Source: Hermatobates lingyangjiaoensis
Taxonomy: Eukaryota > Arthropoda > Insecta > Hemiptera > Hermatobatidae
DNA: 64,000 bases
NCBI GenBank assembly: GCA_026182355.1
Contig: JAPFBL010000568.1
Coordinates: 156,023-220,022 of the forward strand
Reading direction: 5' to 3'
The notes under the pieces were generated by a model that was not told the DNA's origin, made no database searches, and saw only the letters and a list, made by a program, of their open reading frames with translations. The first letter of the stretch is position 1, and the number at the start of each line of letters is the position of its first letter. Shown piece by piece: positions 53,460 through 63,572 of this stretch. The position numbers were made by a program, and so were the translations under genes.

Positions 53460-53580
53460 ACATACGAGTTCGAGATTAACAAAGAGCAACACACAAAGTA
53501 GGTAAACACACTTACAGACTCAAATTTTCGGGTAATCCGTCTTCAGGAGAAAAGAGAATGGGAGACCAAGCACGTTCATT
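53460..53580 (-). mobile_element. Single family K arm
   Basis: CGAGTTCGAGATTAACAAAG to GAGACCAAGCACG, then TA; opposite arm absent. Confidence 0.8.
53519..53549 (-). ncRNA. Hammerhead ribozyme-like motif, family K
   Basis: CTC, CTGAAGA, extra C, GG-ATTA-CC (plus C), GAA, AATT, T, GAG. Confidence 0.75.
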
Positions 53581-53597
53581 AATATATATTATATATT

Positions 53598-53820
53598 ATA
53601 TATTTCACGGAAAACAACAATCAATGATCAAACCACAATAAGAAATGGGAAAACAAGACTAAGGTCTTTCAACCGTAACAAGCGGTCTTCGTGAGAGTCA
53701 AAAACCCAACTGAACACTAGATGCAGAAAACATCTGGTGAGGAGTTGAGGACCAGTTCGGCTGTCTCTTCTTAGTCTTGTTTTCCCATTTCTTATTGTGG
53801 TTTGATCATTGATATATATA
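53598..53820. mobile_element. Family A foldback, right core missing
   Basis: Left arm in the long form (CTAGATGCAGAAAACATCTG); right arm starts at CTTAGTCTTGTTTTCCC. Confidence 0.8.
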
Positions 53821-53859
53821 TATATGTGAATATATATTTATTATTAGTATTGTATAATT

Positions 53860-54015
53860 ATATATAAGATTACATCGGCCGTGGCCATTTAGTCTCCGTT
53901 CCTTCATTCTTTTCCTTTTGTTTTCTTTCTTTCTTCTCTCCTGAAGACGGCAAGACCAAAATTATCGAGATTCGTGAGTGTTATCCTTTTTCTTGTGTTC
54001 TCTGCTGTAACTTTA
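53860..54015 (+). mobile_element. Single PLE arm, C/B-like
   Basis: CTC, CTGAAGA, C, GG-CAAGA-CC, AAA, AATT, A. GAA has become AAA at G12. Confidence 0.6.
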
Positions 54016-54035
54016 TATTATATATATTATATATA

Positions 54036-54300
54036 TTGTGTTAAACTGAATTGCCTTAATCAAACATGCATACCTTTCTTTTGAGCAGTTTTTCTTATTT
54101 TCTTGATAATTTCCAATCATCTTGATTCAGCTGGTGAATCATTTGAGCAAAACTCTGGTTGGCCATCAATATATATTGACTAACATTTGACATGTTTCGG
54201 CTGTCTCCAACCATGTTCAGAAACAAAACTATTTTCATCGAACAAGTATGTAAACATAACAGTAAGCTAAATAAAATTATCACTAAAAAATAAATTTCAC
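54036..54300 (-). mobile_element. Single PLE pLTR with ORF start, ACATGT type
   Basis: Minus strand: CTGAACA, T, GG...CC, GAA, ACATGT, C; then NVSQYILMANQSFAQMIHQL and NQDDWKLSRK, frame decayed near the TA end. Upstream (plus side) 54301-54650 may be its body. Confidence 0.7.
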
Positions 54301-54655
54301 TATGTCTAACACTAGAAACATTAGGGTTTCAAAATATTACAAGGATGGATAAAATGATAAATAAAGTTGGGATGGGGGGATTGTTCACCGTAGTAGTTTG
54401 AGCTGACGTGTGCTGCCTGTGTGCTGTTTGTTTAATTTAGGCTTATTATCCAGAATCAGTAGTGCTTCCAATAATTGCAACCTCTCTTGATCTTGTTCAA
54501 GTCTGAGTATTTTGGTGTTTTCCGTGAGTATCTTTCTAGAGATTTGTTGTTTGTGCATTATAGTTGTGTGTTCATGTATTGCTCCAATTGATTGTTAAGT
54601 ATTGCAGTCCTAAAGACTTCAATCAACCAGGTTAACTTGTTATTATATTTTTTGT
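54301..54655. other. Possible PLE body, decayed
   Basis: On the minus strand, short stretches (HEHTTIMHKQQISRKILTEN, LEALLILDNKPK) resemble the LTREML..NT...LEA.LI..KP tail of the PLE endonuclease. Frame is broken. Confidence 0.5.
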
Positions 54656-54745
54656 TTATTTCATTTAGCTCTCTGATGATGTTGTAACGAAAGGCCTTAG
54701 AGCATTTTAATTAATATATATTGTTTATTGTGTTATTTAATTCAT
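54656..54745 (+). mobile_element. Single G-like PLE arm
   Basis: GCTCT, CTGATGA, T, GTT-GTA-AC, GAA, AGGCCT, T, AGAGC; ends at TA. Confidence 0.75.
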
Positions 54746-54763
54746 ATATATATATATATATAT

Positions 54764-54905
54764 ACCTGTACCGCCCTGTCTTCCTGCGGGACTCTTCGCT
54801 CTTCACACCTCCTGATGACGACGATGGTCGAAATATCGATGTGAATTATGTCTGTGTCTTTCTGTGTGTTTCCTTCGTTTTGAATTTTATTTGAATTATT
54901 TTATA
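54764..54905 (+). mobile_element. Single family D arm
   Basis: Core intact (CACCTC, CTGATGA, C, GAC-GATG-GTC, GAA, ATAT, C, GATGTG) between two TA tracts. Confidence 0.8.
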
Positions 54906-54924
54906 TATATATATATATATATAT

Positions 54925-55410
54925 TATAAATCGGAAAGACGTTCCAAAAAATTGACAAAAAAGAAGTTTATAAACGAAAAACACTAATATACAGAGAATG
55001 ATACGCAGTACATCAGACGTAAATTTTATTAGGATTAGCCTGGGAGTTTCAATTTCCATTTAAACGCCAATTATCTAATTTACATATTTATTTAATATAA
55101 GTGTTATTTCATGATCCTGATAATAGGGTACAAGGATATAAGTTTAAGCATTTGTCCAGTTTAATAGTTAGTTATAGATAATTATATTTTTCTATCACGT
55201 GTTTTCAACCCTCTTTTATTATCTGGCTTGTTTAAGTTCGTTTGTTAACTTCCTTTCCCAGTTATATCTTATCAATGGAAGGTCATGAGAAAAAAAGAGG
55301 TTAATTATTAAAGAAAATCGTTGTTGTATCATCTTCTATAAATTGTAACTATCTATTTAAATATATATATATATATATATTTCAATGTACATTATATTTG
55401 TCCGTATACA
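54925..55410. other. No gene seen
   Basis: AT-rich unique sequence; begins with a possible decayed arm (ACGTTCCAAAAAATTGACAA). Confidence 0.4.
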
Positions 55411-55468
55411 ATGTATTTGTCCGTTTCGCATCGTATTTTCATCAAAAAGTATATATATATATTATATA

Positions 55469-55510
<42 letters not shown>

Positions 55511-55525
55511 TATATATATATATTT
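55411..55525. mobile_element. Family C outer end and TA repeats
   Basis: TTTGTCCGTTTCGCATCGTA + TTTTCATC is the family C arm tail on the plus strand; then interrupted TA. Confidence 0.6.
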
Positions 55526-55708
55526 GTAAATTTAGGGAGCAATCCTTCTTTTCTGCATGTTTTTGTTGAACGACCTTTGTACTGTGGCATGAATAAATTT
55601 CATTGTCCATCTTTCAAGTCTCCTGATGACGACGATGGTCCAATTATAGAACTGAGTTATTCCATTGTCTATCTATGTGCTACCTTCTTTTTAATCTTGT
55701 ATATATAT
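55526..55708. mobile_element. Chimeric foldback: family I left, family D-like right
   Basis: Left is the family I coding end (minus; FTNIY side at TA, to CATCTTTCAAG). At about 55611 it switches to CTGATGACGACGATGGTCCA, the same CAA-mutated D-like arm as at 52.1 kb, ending at TA. Confidence 0.75.
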
Positions 55709-55725
55709 ATATATATATATATATA

Positions 55726-55960
55726 TAAGTTTCAAATAAACACGTGAAATAACAATAAATAATCAAACCACAATATATAATGGCGAAAAAAAAGACTAAG
55801 ATCATTCAACCATAAAAAAGACTAAGGTTTTCAACCATAACAAACGGTCTTGTCAGTGTCAAAAACCTGACTCTGTTGGGTTTCTGATTCTGACAAAAAT
55901 CGCTTGTTACGGTTGAAAAACCATAGACTTTTTTTTTTTCATGATTTTCATTTATATATA
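55726..55960. mobile_element. Family A foldback, close to the 51.84 kb copy
   Basis: Carries the same partial duplication (ATCATTCAACCATAAAAAAG) as 51840-52082 in mirror orientation, so the two loci derive from one source copy. Confidence 0.8.
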
Positions 55961-55961
55961 T

Positions 55962-56019
<58 letters not shown>

Positions 56020-56021
<2 letters not shown>

Positions 56022-57530
56022 TTCAATAATATATCGACCGTTTGATAGAATAGGTGTGTTCTCTAATCGGGGTTCGGTCAATTTTCCAGGATAAAAAATC
56101 AAACTCTCGTTGCCAACGTTTCGGTTTTATTTTAAAACCTTTTTCATAGGCCTACAAACAAAGGATCATAAGAAATCACATATCAACATCAAACATATAC
56201 ACAATATGAAAATGGATTGTTACAACTCATGAATATTACAAGCAGAAATATTTCAGAGATACATAAAACAATATTACTTACAGAAGTAAGAATTTTTAAC
56301 TAAGAAAATGAAATTTACATTATTTAAAGGAACAACAATGTTAGCCGGACAAAACCTTCGACTAGAATAATAAGATAACATTACAAATAACCTCAACACT
56401 GTTCACTCAAGGGAACTAAATAAATCAAATTTCACTAAACCTCAGCACAACACTCCAGAATAAATTATTACTTAAATTAGTAATATCACTTCTATGATTA
56501 ATCGAACTTAGATCCTTTTTAATATATAACATCTCAAGTGTCTTCCTTTCTTTGCTCATCTTTTTCTTTTTCTATTATAGTTGTATCTTCAAAATCGAAC
56601 GTGTGACCTTGTTTATTGCATGCCCAGCTAAGGCTGTTGCGTTACTTTTATTTGTTTTATGGAATAATTATGTTGGTACAACCTTTCTTTGAGAAAACGA
56701 CTTAAATGGCTTATCACAATCAATTTAGAAAAGTGTTAAAAAACGAAATTTCTATTTATAAAAAAGAAAAAAATAAATCTTTATTTTCAAATTTGAAAGA
56801 AAAAATCCGAAGGAGTTACAAAGTAACCTCATTTATGCCATCAAATGTAAAGACTGTGACAAGTGTTACTATGGTGAAAACTAGTCGTTTTCTCAAAGAA
56901 AGGTTGTACCAAATAATTATTCAAAGAACAAATAAAAGTAACGCAACAGCCTTAGCTGGGCAGCAATAAACGAAGGTCACAACGTTCGATTTTGAAGATA
57001 CAACTATAATAGAAAAAAAAAAGATGAGCAAAGAAGGAAGACACTTGAGATGTTATATATTAAAAAGGATCTAAGTTCGATTAATCATAGAAGTGATATT
57101 ACTAATTTAAGTAATATTTTTTCTGGAGTGTTTGTGCTGAGGTTTAGTGAAATTTGATTTATTTAGTTCCCTTGATGAACAGTGTTGAGGTTATTTGTAA
57201 TGTTATCTTATTAGTCTAGTCGAAGGTTTTGTCCGGCTAACATTGTTGTTCCTTTAAATAATGTAAATTTCATTTTCTTAGTTAAAAAATTCTTACTTCT
57301 GTAAGTAATATTGTTTTATGTATCTCTGAAAATATTTCTGCTTGTAATATTCATGAGTTGTAACAATCCATTTTCATATTGTGTATATGTTTGATGTTGA
57401 TATGTGATTTCTTATGATCCTTTGTTTGTAGGCCTATGAAAAAAGGTTTTAAATAAAACCGAAAACGTTGGCAACGAGAGTTTGATTTTTTATCCTGGAA
57501 AATTGACCGAACCCCGATTAGAGAAACACA

Positions 57531-57540
<10 letters not shown>
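56020..57540. mobile_element. Long PLE foldback with endonuclease part, family E2
   Basis: Arms of about 650 bp (56030-56690 and 56880-57535) extend from the E2 pLTR through the 3' UTR into the GIY-YIG region, meeting near 56700-56880. Each arm reads outward: endonuclease, UTR, E-type core, TA. This links family E to a PLE body. Confidence 0.85.
56800..57125 (+). pseudogene. PLE GIY-YIG endonuclease fragment, family E2
   Basis: VTMVKTSRFLKERLYQIIIQ, RTNKSNATALAGQQ, then after a slip HNVRF / FEDTTII and KTLEMLYIKKDLSSINHRSD. Matches the minus-strand copy of the left arm (NATALAGHAINKGHTFDFED). Several frameshifts. Confidence 0.75.
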
Positions 57541-57562
<22 letters not shown>

Positions 57563-57566
<4 letters not shown>

Positions 57567-57768
57567 ATCAAACCAAATAAGAAATGGGAAAACAAGACTA
57601 AGATCTTTCAACCGTAACAAGCGGTCTTCGTCAGAGTCAAAAACCCAACTGCTTTGACGAAGACCGCTTGTTACGGTTGAAAGATCTTAGTCTTGTTTTC
57701 CCATTTCTTATTGTGGTTTGATCATTGATTGTTGTTTCACGTGTTTATGTGAAATCTTTTTATATATA
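57563..57768. mobile_element. Family A foldback
   Basis: Near-perfect arms meeting at ACCCAACTGCTTTGACGAAG; right arm to CACGTGTTTATGTGAAATC and TA. Confidence 0.88.
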
Positions 57769-57775
57769 TATATAT

Positions 57776-58020
57776 ATACACGAGTTCGAGATTAACAAAG
57801 AGCAACACACAAAGTAGGGAAACACACTTACAGATTCAAACTGGGTTACTTGCCGTTGCGTCTACAACATGCTTGGTCTCCCATTCTCTTTTCTCCTGAA
57901 CACGGATTACCCGAAAATTTGAGTCTGTAAGTATGTTTCCCTACTTTGTGTGTTGCTCTTTGTTAATCTCAAACTCTTATTGTGTCCAGTTTGGATCATA
58001 TTTCGTTTTATCAGTGAATA
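57776..58020. mobile_element. Family K foldback
   Basis: Right arm core carries CTGAACA, as in the 51.58 kb copy, in mirror arrangement; CAGTTTGGATCATATTTCGT at the right end. Confidence 0.8.
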
Positions 58021-58043
58021 TATATATAATATATATATATATA

Positions 58044-58250
58044 TAAAAAGATTTCACATAAACACGTGAAACAACAATCAATGATCAAACCACAATAAGA
58101 AATGGGAAAACAAGACTAAGATCTTTCAACCGTAACAAGCAGTCTTCGTCAGAGTCGGGTTGAGTTGGGTTTTTGACTCTGACGAAGACCGCTTGTTACG
58201 GTTGAAAGATCTTAGTCTTGTTTTCCCATTTCTTATTGTGGTTTGATCAT

Positions 58251-58252
<2 letters not shown>
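58044..58252. mobile_element. Family A foldback
   Basis: Arms meet at AGAGTCGGGTTGAGTTGGG; right core intact. Confidence 0.88.
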
Positions 58253-58292
<40 letters not shown>

Positions 58293-58295
<3 letters not shown>

Positions 58296-58447
58296 AAAAA
58301 GTTGAACGACCTTTGTACTGTGGCATGAATCAATTTCATAGTCGATCTTTCAAGAAAAGATTTAAATCAAAGGTGAGAAAACTTGAAAGATTGACTATGA
58401 AATTGATTCATGCCACAGTACAAAGGTCGTTCAACAAAACATTTTAT
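58293..58447. mobile_element. Coding-only foldback, family I
   Basis: Palindrome of the ORF N-terminal segment (TTGAAAGATTGACTATGAAA ... GGTCGTTCAACAAAACATT) without hammerhead. Confidence 0.8.
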
Positions 58448-58825
58448 ATATATATATATATTAATATATTGAAATCTGCATAAGTGGTCATGATCTTGAT
58501 ATAAGATTGGTCGTTTATTGAACAAATGACGACTTGTTTTATTGCGTTGTGTAGGGGGTCCTTGAGGAATTACTGTTTCCGGCTCTAATAAAAGACATTT
58601 ACTTAGAGCATTCCATCAGAAAATAAACTGTCGTCATGTAATGTCAGCTTCTCCACTAGGAGGTCCCTTGGTGCGTTTTTGATTAGTGCCGTAGACCTGT
58701 AACTGGTCCTGTTAAACTAGAGTCAGAAACAATACAGTTTCAAAGACCTACACAACAGAATAAAAACAAGCAAGTTATTTGGTCTAGAAACATCCATCCA
58801 ATTATATTTATATATATATATATAT
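58448..58825. other. No gene seen
   Basis: Unique sequence with moderate GC between TA tracts; nothing recognised. Confidence 0.4.
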
Positions 58826-58829
58826 ATAG

Positions 58830-59000
58830 CCAATTAAATGAAACGATTTCACGAACTAAATAAACTATATTGACACAAAAAAAAAAACTCAGAAATGAAA
58901 CAGAAACTCACTACTATCTTCCTGATGACGAGGACATTGAAATATAGTAGTGAGTTTCTGTTTCATTTCTGAGTGTTCTTTGTGTCAATATAGTTTATAT
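58830..59000. mobile_element. Foldback, family S
   Basis: Arms AAACTATATTGACACAAA... and inverse; core CTGATGA, C, GAGGACATT, GAA, ATAT, A; donor-like AGTGAGTTTC follows. Confidence 0.75.
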
Positions 59001-59005
59001 ATATA

Positions 59006-59228
59006 TAGGTGTGCTCTCTAATCTGGATTCGGTCAATTTTCTAGAATAAAAAATCAAACTCTCATTGCCCTTTCGTCTAACACGTTAACACGTCGTCAGG
59101 GAGTAACTCGTCACTTACTCTCTGACGACGTGTTAGACGAAAGGGCCTCAGAGTGAATACCTCCTTATCTTTTGTGGTGAGTTACTTGAATATTTACATC
59201 GGGAGTTATTGTGACAATTTAGTATATA
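59006..59228. mobile_element. Chimeric foldback: family E2 left, family G-like right
   Basis: Left E2 outer arm (GGTGTGCTCTCTAATCTGGA ... CTCTCATTGCC) switches at about 59070 to CTTTCGTCTAACACG, then the G-like palindrome with GAA, AGGGCC on the right. Confidence 0.7.
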
Positions 59229-59231
59229 TAT

Positions 59232-59568
59232 AGTTCAATGTACAATAAAATCAATGTGTATAGTACAATGTAAGAAACAGAGAAATTAAAAACACAAACT
59301 TACAGTCTCTAATTTTCGGTTGAACCATCTTCAGGAGAGATAAGAGAGGGAAATCAAGCGCACTGGTACAGAGATGGACTTCTCCAACTAGACTGGAGAC
59401 GCAACCGTCTCTGTACCAGTGCGCCAGGTCTTATCTCTCCTGAAGACGGTTCAACCGAAAATTAGAGACTGTAAGTTTGTGTTTTTAATTTCTCTATGTT
59501 TCTTTATGTAGATTGAACTGTATTTGTCCATTTCGAATCGTATTTTCATCGAAAAAGTGTATTTATAT
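59232..59568. mobile_element. Family C foldback
   Basis: Arms around AGACTGGAGACGCAACCGTC (59392-59412); right core CTGAAGACGGTTCAACCG intact, left core has ATCTTCAGG intact with CCATC change. Confidence 0.85.
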
Positions 59569-59609
59569 ATATATAAAAATTCACACAGGAATATATATAT
59601 ATATATATA

Positions 59610-59780
59610 TCAACGATCAAAACAATAAGAAACTGGAAAACAAGACTAACATCTTTCAAACGTAACAGGCAGTCTTCGTCAGAGTCAAAAACCCAACTGA
59701 TCTTAGTCTTGTTTTACCATTTCTTATTGTGTTTAGATCATTGATTGTTATTTCACGTGTTTGTGTGAAATCTTTTATAT
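59610..59780. mobile_element. Family A foldback, right core missing
   Basis: Left arm to AAAACCCAACTG; right begins ATCTTAGTCTTG. Confidence 0.8.
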
Positions 59781-59828
59781 ATATAAATAAATCAATGATC
59801 AAACCACAATAAGAAAATGGGAAAGCAA

Positions 59829-59871
59829 GACTAAGATCTTTCAACCGTAACAAGCGGTCTTCGTCAGAGTC
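59829..59871 (-). ncRNA. Hammerhead ribozyme-like motif, family A (mirror)
   Basis: Exact minus-strand mirror of 59895-59937. Confidence 0.9.
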
Positions 59872-59894
59872 AAACACCCAACAGTTCGGTGTTT

Positions 59895-59937
59895 GACTCT
59901 GACGAAGACCGCTTGTTACGGTTGAAAGATCTTAGTC
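59895..59937 (+). ncRNA. Hammerhead ribozyme-like motif, family A
   Basis: GACT, CTGACGA, extra A, GACCG-CTTGTTA-CGGTT, GAA, AGATCT, T, AGTC. Helix I four perfect pairs. Reference copy for the most abundant family. Confidence 0.9.
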
Positions 59938-60009
59938 TTGCTTTCCCATTTTCTTATTGTGGTTTGATCATTGATTGTTATTTCACGTGAATTTAAATAT
60001 ATATATATA

Positions 60010-60308
60010 TATAATAAATTCAAAACGAAGGAAACACACAGAAAGACACAGACATAACTCACATCGATATTTCGACTATCGTCGTCATCAGGAGGTGTAA
60101 AGAGCGAAAAGTCCCGCAGGAAGGCCGGGCGGTGACTCTGTTGAGTCATCTCATTGAGTCACCGGCCTGCCTTCCTGCGGGACTCTTCCTCTTCACACCT
60201 CCTTATGACTACGATGGTCGAAATATTGATGTGAGTTTTCTCTGTGTGTTTCCTTCGTTTTGAATATATTTTATTTAAAAAAGTCTGCTGAACCGTTTTT
60301 TAATTGTA
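60010..60308. mobile_element. Family D foldback
   Basis: Arms around GACTCTGTTGAGTCATCTCA (60130s); left core intact, right core altered (CTTATGACTACGATGGTC). Confidence 0.85.
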
Positions 60309-60327
60309 TATATATATATATTTATAT

Positions 60328-60546
60328 AATAAAATAAATTCAAAACGAAGGAAACACACAGAAAGACACAGACATAACTCACATCGGTCTTCCTGCGGGA
60401 CTCTTCGCTCTTCGCTCTTCACACCTCCTGATGACGACGATGGTCGAAATATCGATGTGAGTTATGTCTGTGTCTTTCTGTGTGTTTCCTTCGTTTTGAA
60501 TTTATTTTATTTTAAAAAGTCCGCTGGATTGTTTCTTTTAATTGGT
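60328..60546. mobile_element. Family D foldback, left core missing
   Basis: Left arm ends at AACTCACATCGG; right arm complete. Confidence 0.85.
60422..60459 (+). ncRNA. Hammerhead ribozyme-like motif, family D
   Basis: CACCTC, CTGATGA, extra C, GAC-GATG-GTC, GAA, ATAT, C, GATGTG. Helix I pairs at five of six positions. AGTTATG follows (GTGAGTT donor-like). Confidence 0.88.
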
Positions 60547-60685
60547 ATATATATATAATGGTGTACATATATACATATATATATATGTATATAAAAATAC
60601 ATATATATAATTTTTTATATATATAAAAAAGATTTCACACAAACACGTGAAATAACAATCAATGATCAAAATATATATATATATG
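60547..60685 (-). mobile_element. TA/ATATGT repeats and truncated family A arm
   Basis: TTTCACACAAACACGTGAAA + TAACAATCAATGATCAAA only, then TA. Confidence 0.75.
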
Positions 60686-61395
60686 AGAGAGTGAGAGTGA
60701 GAGTGTCTCTCTATGAGAGGGAGCGATTGTGTGTTAGGCTGAGTTATAGAAGAGAGTGCAGGAGAGTAAGTGTGATTCAGTAATTGTGTAATGGACTAAC
60801 AAGTGAAAACAAGACCGCTGTAATGCAGTTCAAAGGCTTTCTCTTATATTTACCAGTGTTGTTTATTGACCTAAAGGTGTCTCTTGAGTTTATGCATATA
60901 GAGTGATGCAGGTGAGGAGTTGTCAGTATTCATGCCTGCTTTATGGCAGACTGATAGACTTGGCTATTCGCATTATTGTAAACCCATTGGCAGTGTTGCC
61001 AACACTGTGTTTACAAACAGTTTTGATTTCGCAGTATAGTAGTAACCTTCTGCCTTCTCACCTCTCCTTGTATTAGTGACAGCAACCACGTAGCAACCTT
61101 GACTGATTTGTCACACCCAAGCCCCTCTCTGTGTGTGTGCGTGTGTCAGTCGCTTCTCTTGACTGATTGAGAAAGAAAGAGAATGTGCCAGGCGGTGGGG
61201 GGAGGTAACGAGGCAAATATTAAATTAAAGGGGTGTTTGTTAATGGATAGAGCGGGGGGGGGGGGGGGGCTGTTGAGCAACGAGGGTGTGTTTTGTGCTT
61301 ATCTGTGCGTCATTGATAAAGACTGCCTTGTCAGCCACATACTCAGTGTGTAAAAGTGAGTGAGAGAGTGTTGTATGATGATAAAGTGTTGAATT
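60686..61395. other. GA/GT-rich unassigned sequence
   Basis: GAGAGTGAGAGTGAGAG at the start, G-tract at 61255-61269, GTGTGTGTGC repeat near 61130. GC content above the surroundings but no frame or known element; perhaps a PLE internal region or satellite edge. Confidence 0.35.
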
Positions 61396-61605
61396 CAAAC
61401 TACAGTTGTCGTTAAAATCCACAGACTATTTTTCTTTGTAAAATAATTTGTTATTTAAATACTTAGTTTTTCTGTTTCAAAATTTATACTTCTGTCTATG
61501 AAAAATGTTTTAAATAAAAACCAAAACGTTGGCAATGAGAGTTTAATTTGAACCTGAAGAACTGACCGAGTCCTGATAAACTTTAGTTTTATTAATATTA
61601 AAATT
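61396..61605 (+). mobile_element. Single family E1 arm
   Basis: CTATGAAAAATGTTTTAAAT + AAAAACC, AAACGTTGGC to CTGATAAACTTTAGTTTT. Confidence 0.75.
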
Positions 61606-61840
61606 ATAGTAATCCGTCTTACCTCGTACCCTGCTGCTGAAGTTCTTATACCGGTTTCGGGCGTCACCCATCTTCAACAAGAACTGATCAAGTAAAACTA
61701 TATAATTATATAAACAGAAAGGTAGGACTCCGTAGTTTTAGTTGTTGAAGATGGGTGACTCCCGAAACCGGTCTAAGAACTTCAGCAGCAGGGTACGAGG
61801 TAAGACGGATTACTATAATTTTAATATTAATGATACTAAC
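61606..61840. mobile_element. Foldback, family N
   Basis: Arms AATCCGTCTTACCTCGTACC... and inverse, middle 61688-61738. The right arm is cut just 5' of the core. Confidence 0.85.
61641..61685 (-). ncRNA. Hammerhead ribozyme-like motif, family N
   Basis: AGTTCTTG, TTGAAGA, extra T, GGG-TGACG-CCC, GAA, ACCGGT, A, TAAGAACT. Helix I has eight pairs (one wobble). C3 is T in this copy. Confidence 0.8.
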
Positions 61841-61924
61841 CTCTGTGGTAATGAAAAAATGCATGAATTTAACTTTAGTTTTGTTTCTATTCCACGGTCG
61901 ATACTTTTATAATATATATATATA

Positions 61925-62320
61925 CAAAATTGTCACAATAACACGTGATATAAATATTCAGGTAACTCACCACAAATGAATGAATATAGTCGCTCTGAGG
62001 CCTTTCGTTTTCACGTCGTCAGAGCAAGTGAATACAAGTTGTAGGCAGGTTATGAATTTTGATTTAAAGTTGGATTAAGATTGGCATCATTGACAAAATT
62101 TTTCCCTATTACAGTCGAAAATTACAGTCGTTAAATAAATCAAGACAATTTCGACTGTAATAGAGAAAAATACTGTCAATGATGCCAATCTTAATCCAAC
62201 TTTAAATCAAAATTCATAACCTGCCTACAACTTGTATTCACTTGCTCTCTGACGACGTGAAAACGAAAGGCCTCAGAGCGACTATCTTCATTCATTTGTG
62301 GTGAGTTTACCTGAAAATAT
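61925..62320. mobile_element. Family G foldback
   Basis: Second copy of the 27.26 kb element with longer centre (GTCGAAAATTACAGTCG). Both cores present; the left one has a short deletion (GTCGTCAGAGCAAG). Confidence 0.88.
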
Positions 62321-62327
62321 ATATATA

Positions 62328-62465
62328 AAACACGATTTCACATAAACACGTGAAGTAACAATATTTATTTCCAACCCAGAGTCAGTTCGTTTTGACTCTG
62401 ACGAAGACTGCTTGTTATGGTTGAAAATTCTTAATCTTTTTTCCACTTTCATTTGTTGTTTCATT
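62328..62465. mobile_element. Family A foldback, decayed
   Basis: Left outer arm only, right arm with CTGACGAAGACTGCTTGTTA. Confidence 0.75.
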
Positions 62466-62488
62466 ATATATATATATATATATATATA

Positions 62489-62735
62489 CATCATTAAATA
62501 ACTTGCCAACTTTAAGGCTAGTATATTTCTTACATACCTCCTCGAGTTTCCTTATCAACTCAATTCGCCGAATGATTTTGTTAAATTTCTATTTTCCATA
62601 TTTACACAGGGCCGACGTTTCGGTCTACATTGACCATTATCAAGGAAATTTTTATATAATACTTTTTACAATTCATAATAAAATTATATGTTTAAAAAAG
62701 GTCTGCTCCCAAAGATACCAAAAAAAAATAATATA
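62489..62735 (-). mobile_element. Single PLE pLTR with ORF start, family M
   Basis: Minus: TTGATAA, T, GGTC-AATGTA-GACC, GAA, ACGT, C, GG; then KFNKIIRRIELIRKLEEVCK, KYTSLKVGKLFND and TA. Box 1 decayed. Confidence 0.75.
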
Positions 62736-62754
62736 TATATATATATATATATAA

Positions 62755-62925
62755 TTAAAATAAGCAGTGACACATAAATGAAACACAACAAAGACTCACT
62801 TTTCAATATTTCGACCGTAGTGGCGGTCGAAATATTGAAAAGTGAGTTTGTGTGTTTCAGTTTATGTGTATGCTTTTTTTTTAAATTGTTATCTGTCCTG
62901 CCGGGATTTTTTCGTTTATCATGGT
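62755..62925. mobile_element. Family L foldback, collapsed centre
   Basis: Arms meet inside the core: ATATTTCGACCGTAGTGG + CGGTCGAAATATT, so CTGANGA boxes are lost. Same collapse type as 21.2 kb. Confidence 0.8.
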
Positions 62926-62957
62926 ATATATATATAAATATATATATATTATATATA

Positions 62958-63112
62958 AATAAAAAGATTTCACATAAACACGTGAAACAACAATCAATGA
63001 TTAAACCACAATAAGAATGGGAAAACAAGACTAAGATCTTTCAACCGTAACAAGCGGTCTTCGTCAGAGTTGGGTTTTTGACTCTGACGAAGACCGCTTC
63101 TTAAGTTATAAG
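62958..63112. mobile_element. Family A foldback, right arm truncated
   Basis: Left arm complete; right arm ends after GAAGACCGCTTCTTAAG. Confidence 0.8.
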
Positions 63113-63137
63113 ACATAACCGTTATAAGACGAAGACA

Positions 63138-63352
63138 TAACCGTAAGTTATGTTAAATTCTTTACCTGTGATGTTAGTTTTTCAGTTTTATTAAAACTGT
63201 TGATATTTATTAAAGTGTTTCAAAAAAAGTGTCTGAATGTCCTTTGGACAACTTATTTGGAAATTACCTCCTTCTATTCGTAAGACTGTCAGGAGACTGG
63301 CACAGCTTGGTTTGAAAGTCGTAAATGCCGAAGCTGAGGCACATGTCAACAA
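63138..63352 (+). mobile_element. PLE pLTR with ORF start, same family as 47.5 kb
   Basis: TTAAATTCTTTACCTGTGAT, CTTCTATTCGTAAGACTGTC, AGTCGTAAATGCCGAAGC then CAACAA and TA. Frame broken by small indels. Confidence 0.75.
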
Positions 63353-63444
63353 TATATATATATATATATTAAATATATAGAATTAAATCTCATAGATTTT
63401 AAAGTGTATACTCTGATCGGATTCGTGGAATTGTTTAATTTAAT

Positions 63445-63572
63445 TGGTATATATATATATCAATGATCAAACCACATTGGATTTTGGGTTTTTGACTCGG
63501 ATGAAGACCGCTTGTTACGGTTGAAAGATCTTAGTCTTGTTTTCCCATTTCTTATTGTGGTTTGATCATATA
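63445..63572 (+). mobile_element. Family A foldback, left arm nearly absent
   Basis: TCAATGATCAAACCACATTG then right arm with GATGAAGACCGCTTGTTACG; C3TGACGA box altered (CGGATGA). Confidence 0.75.

Larger units (their letters stand above)
59788..59995. mobile_element. Family A foldback, both cores intact
   Basis: Near-perfect arms with a short ACCCAACAGTTCGGTGTT centre. Confidence 0.9.
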
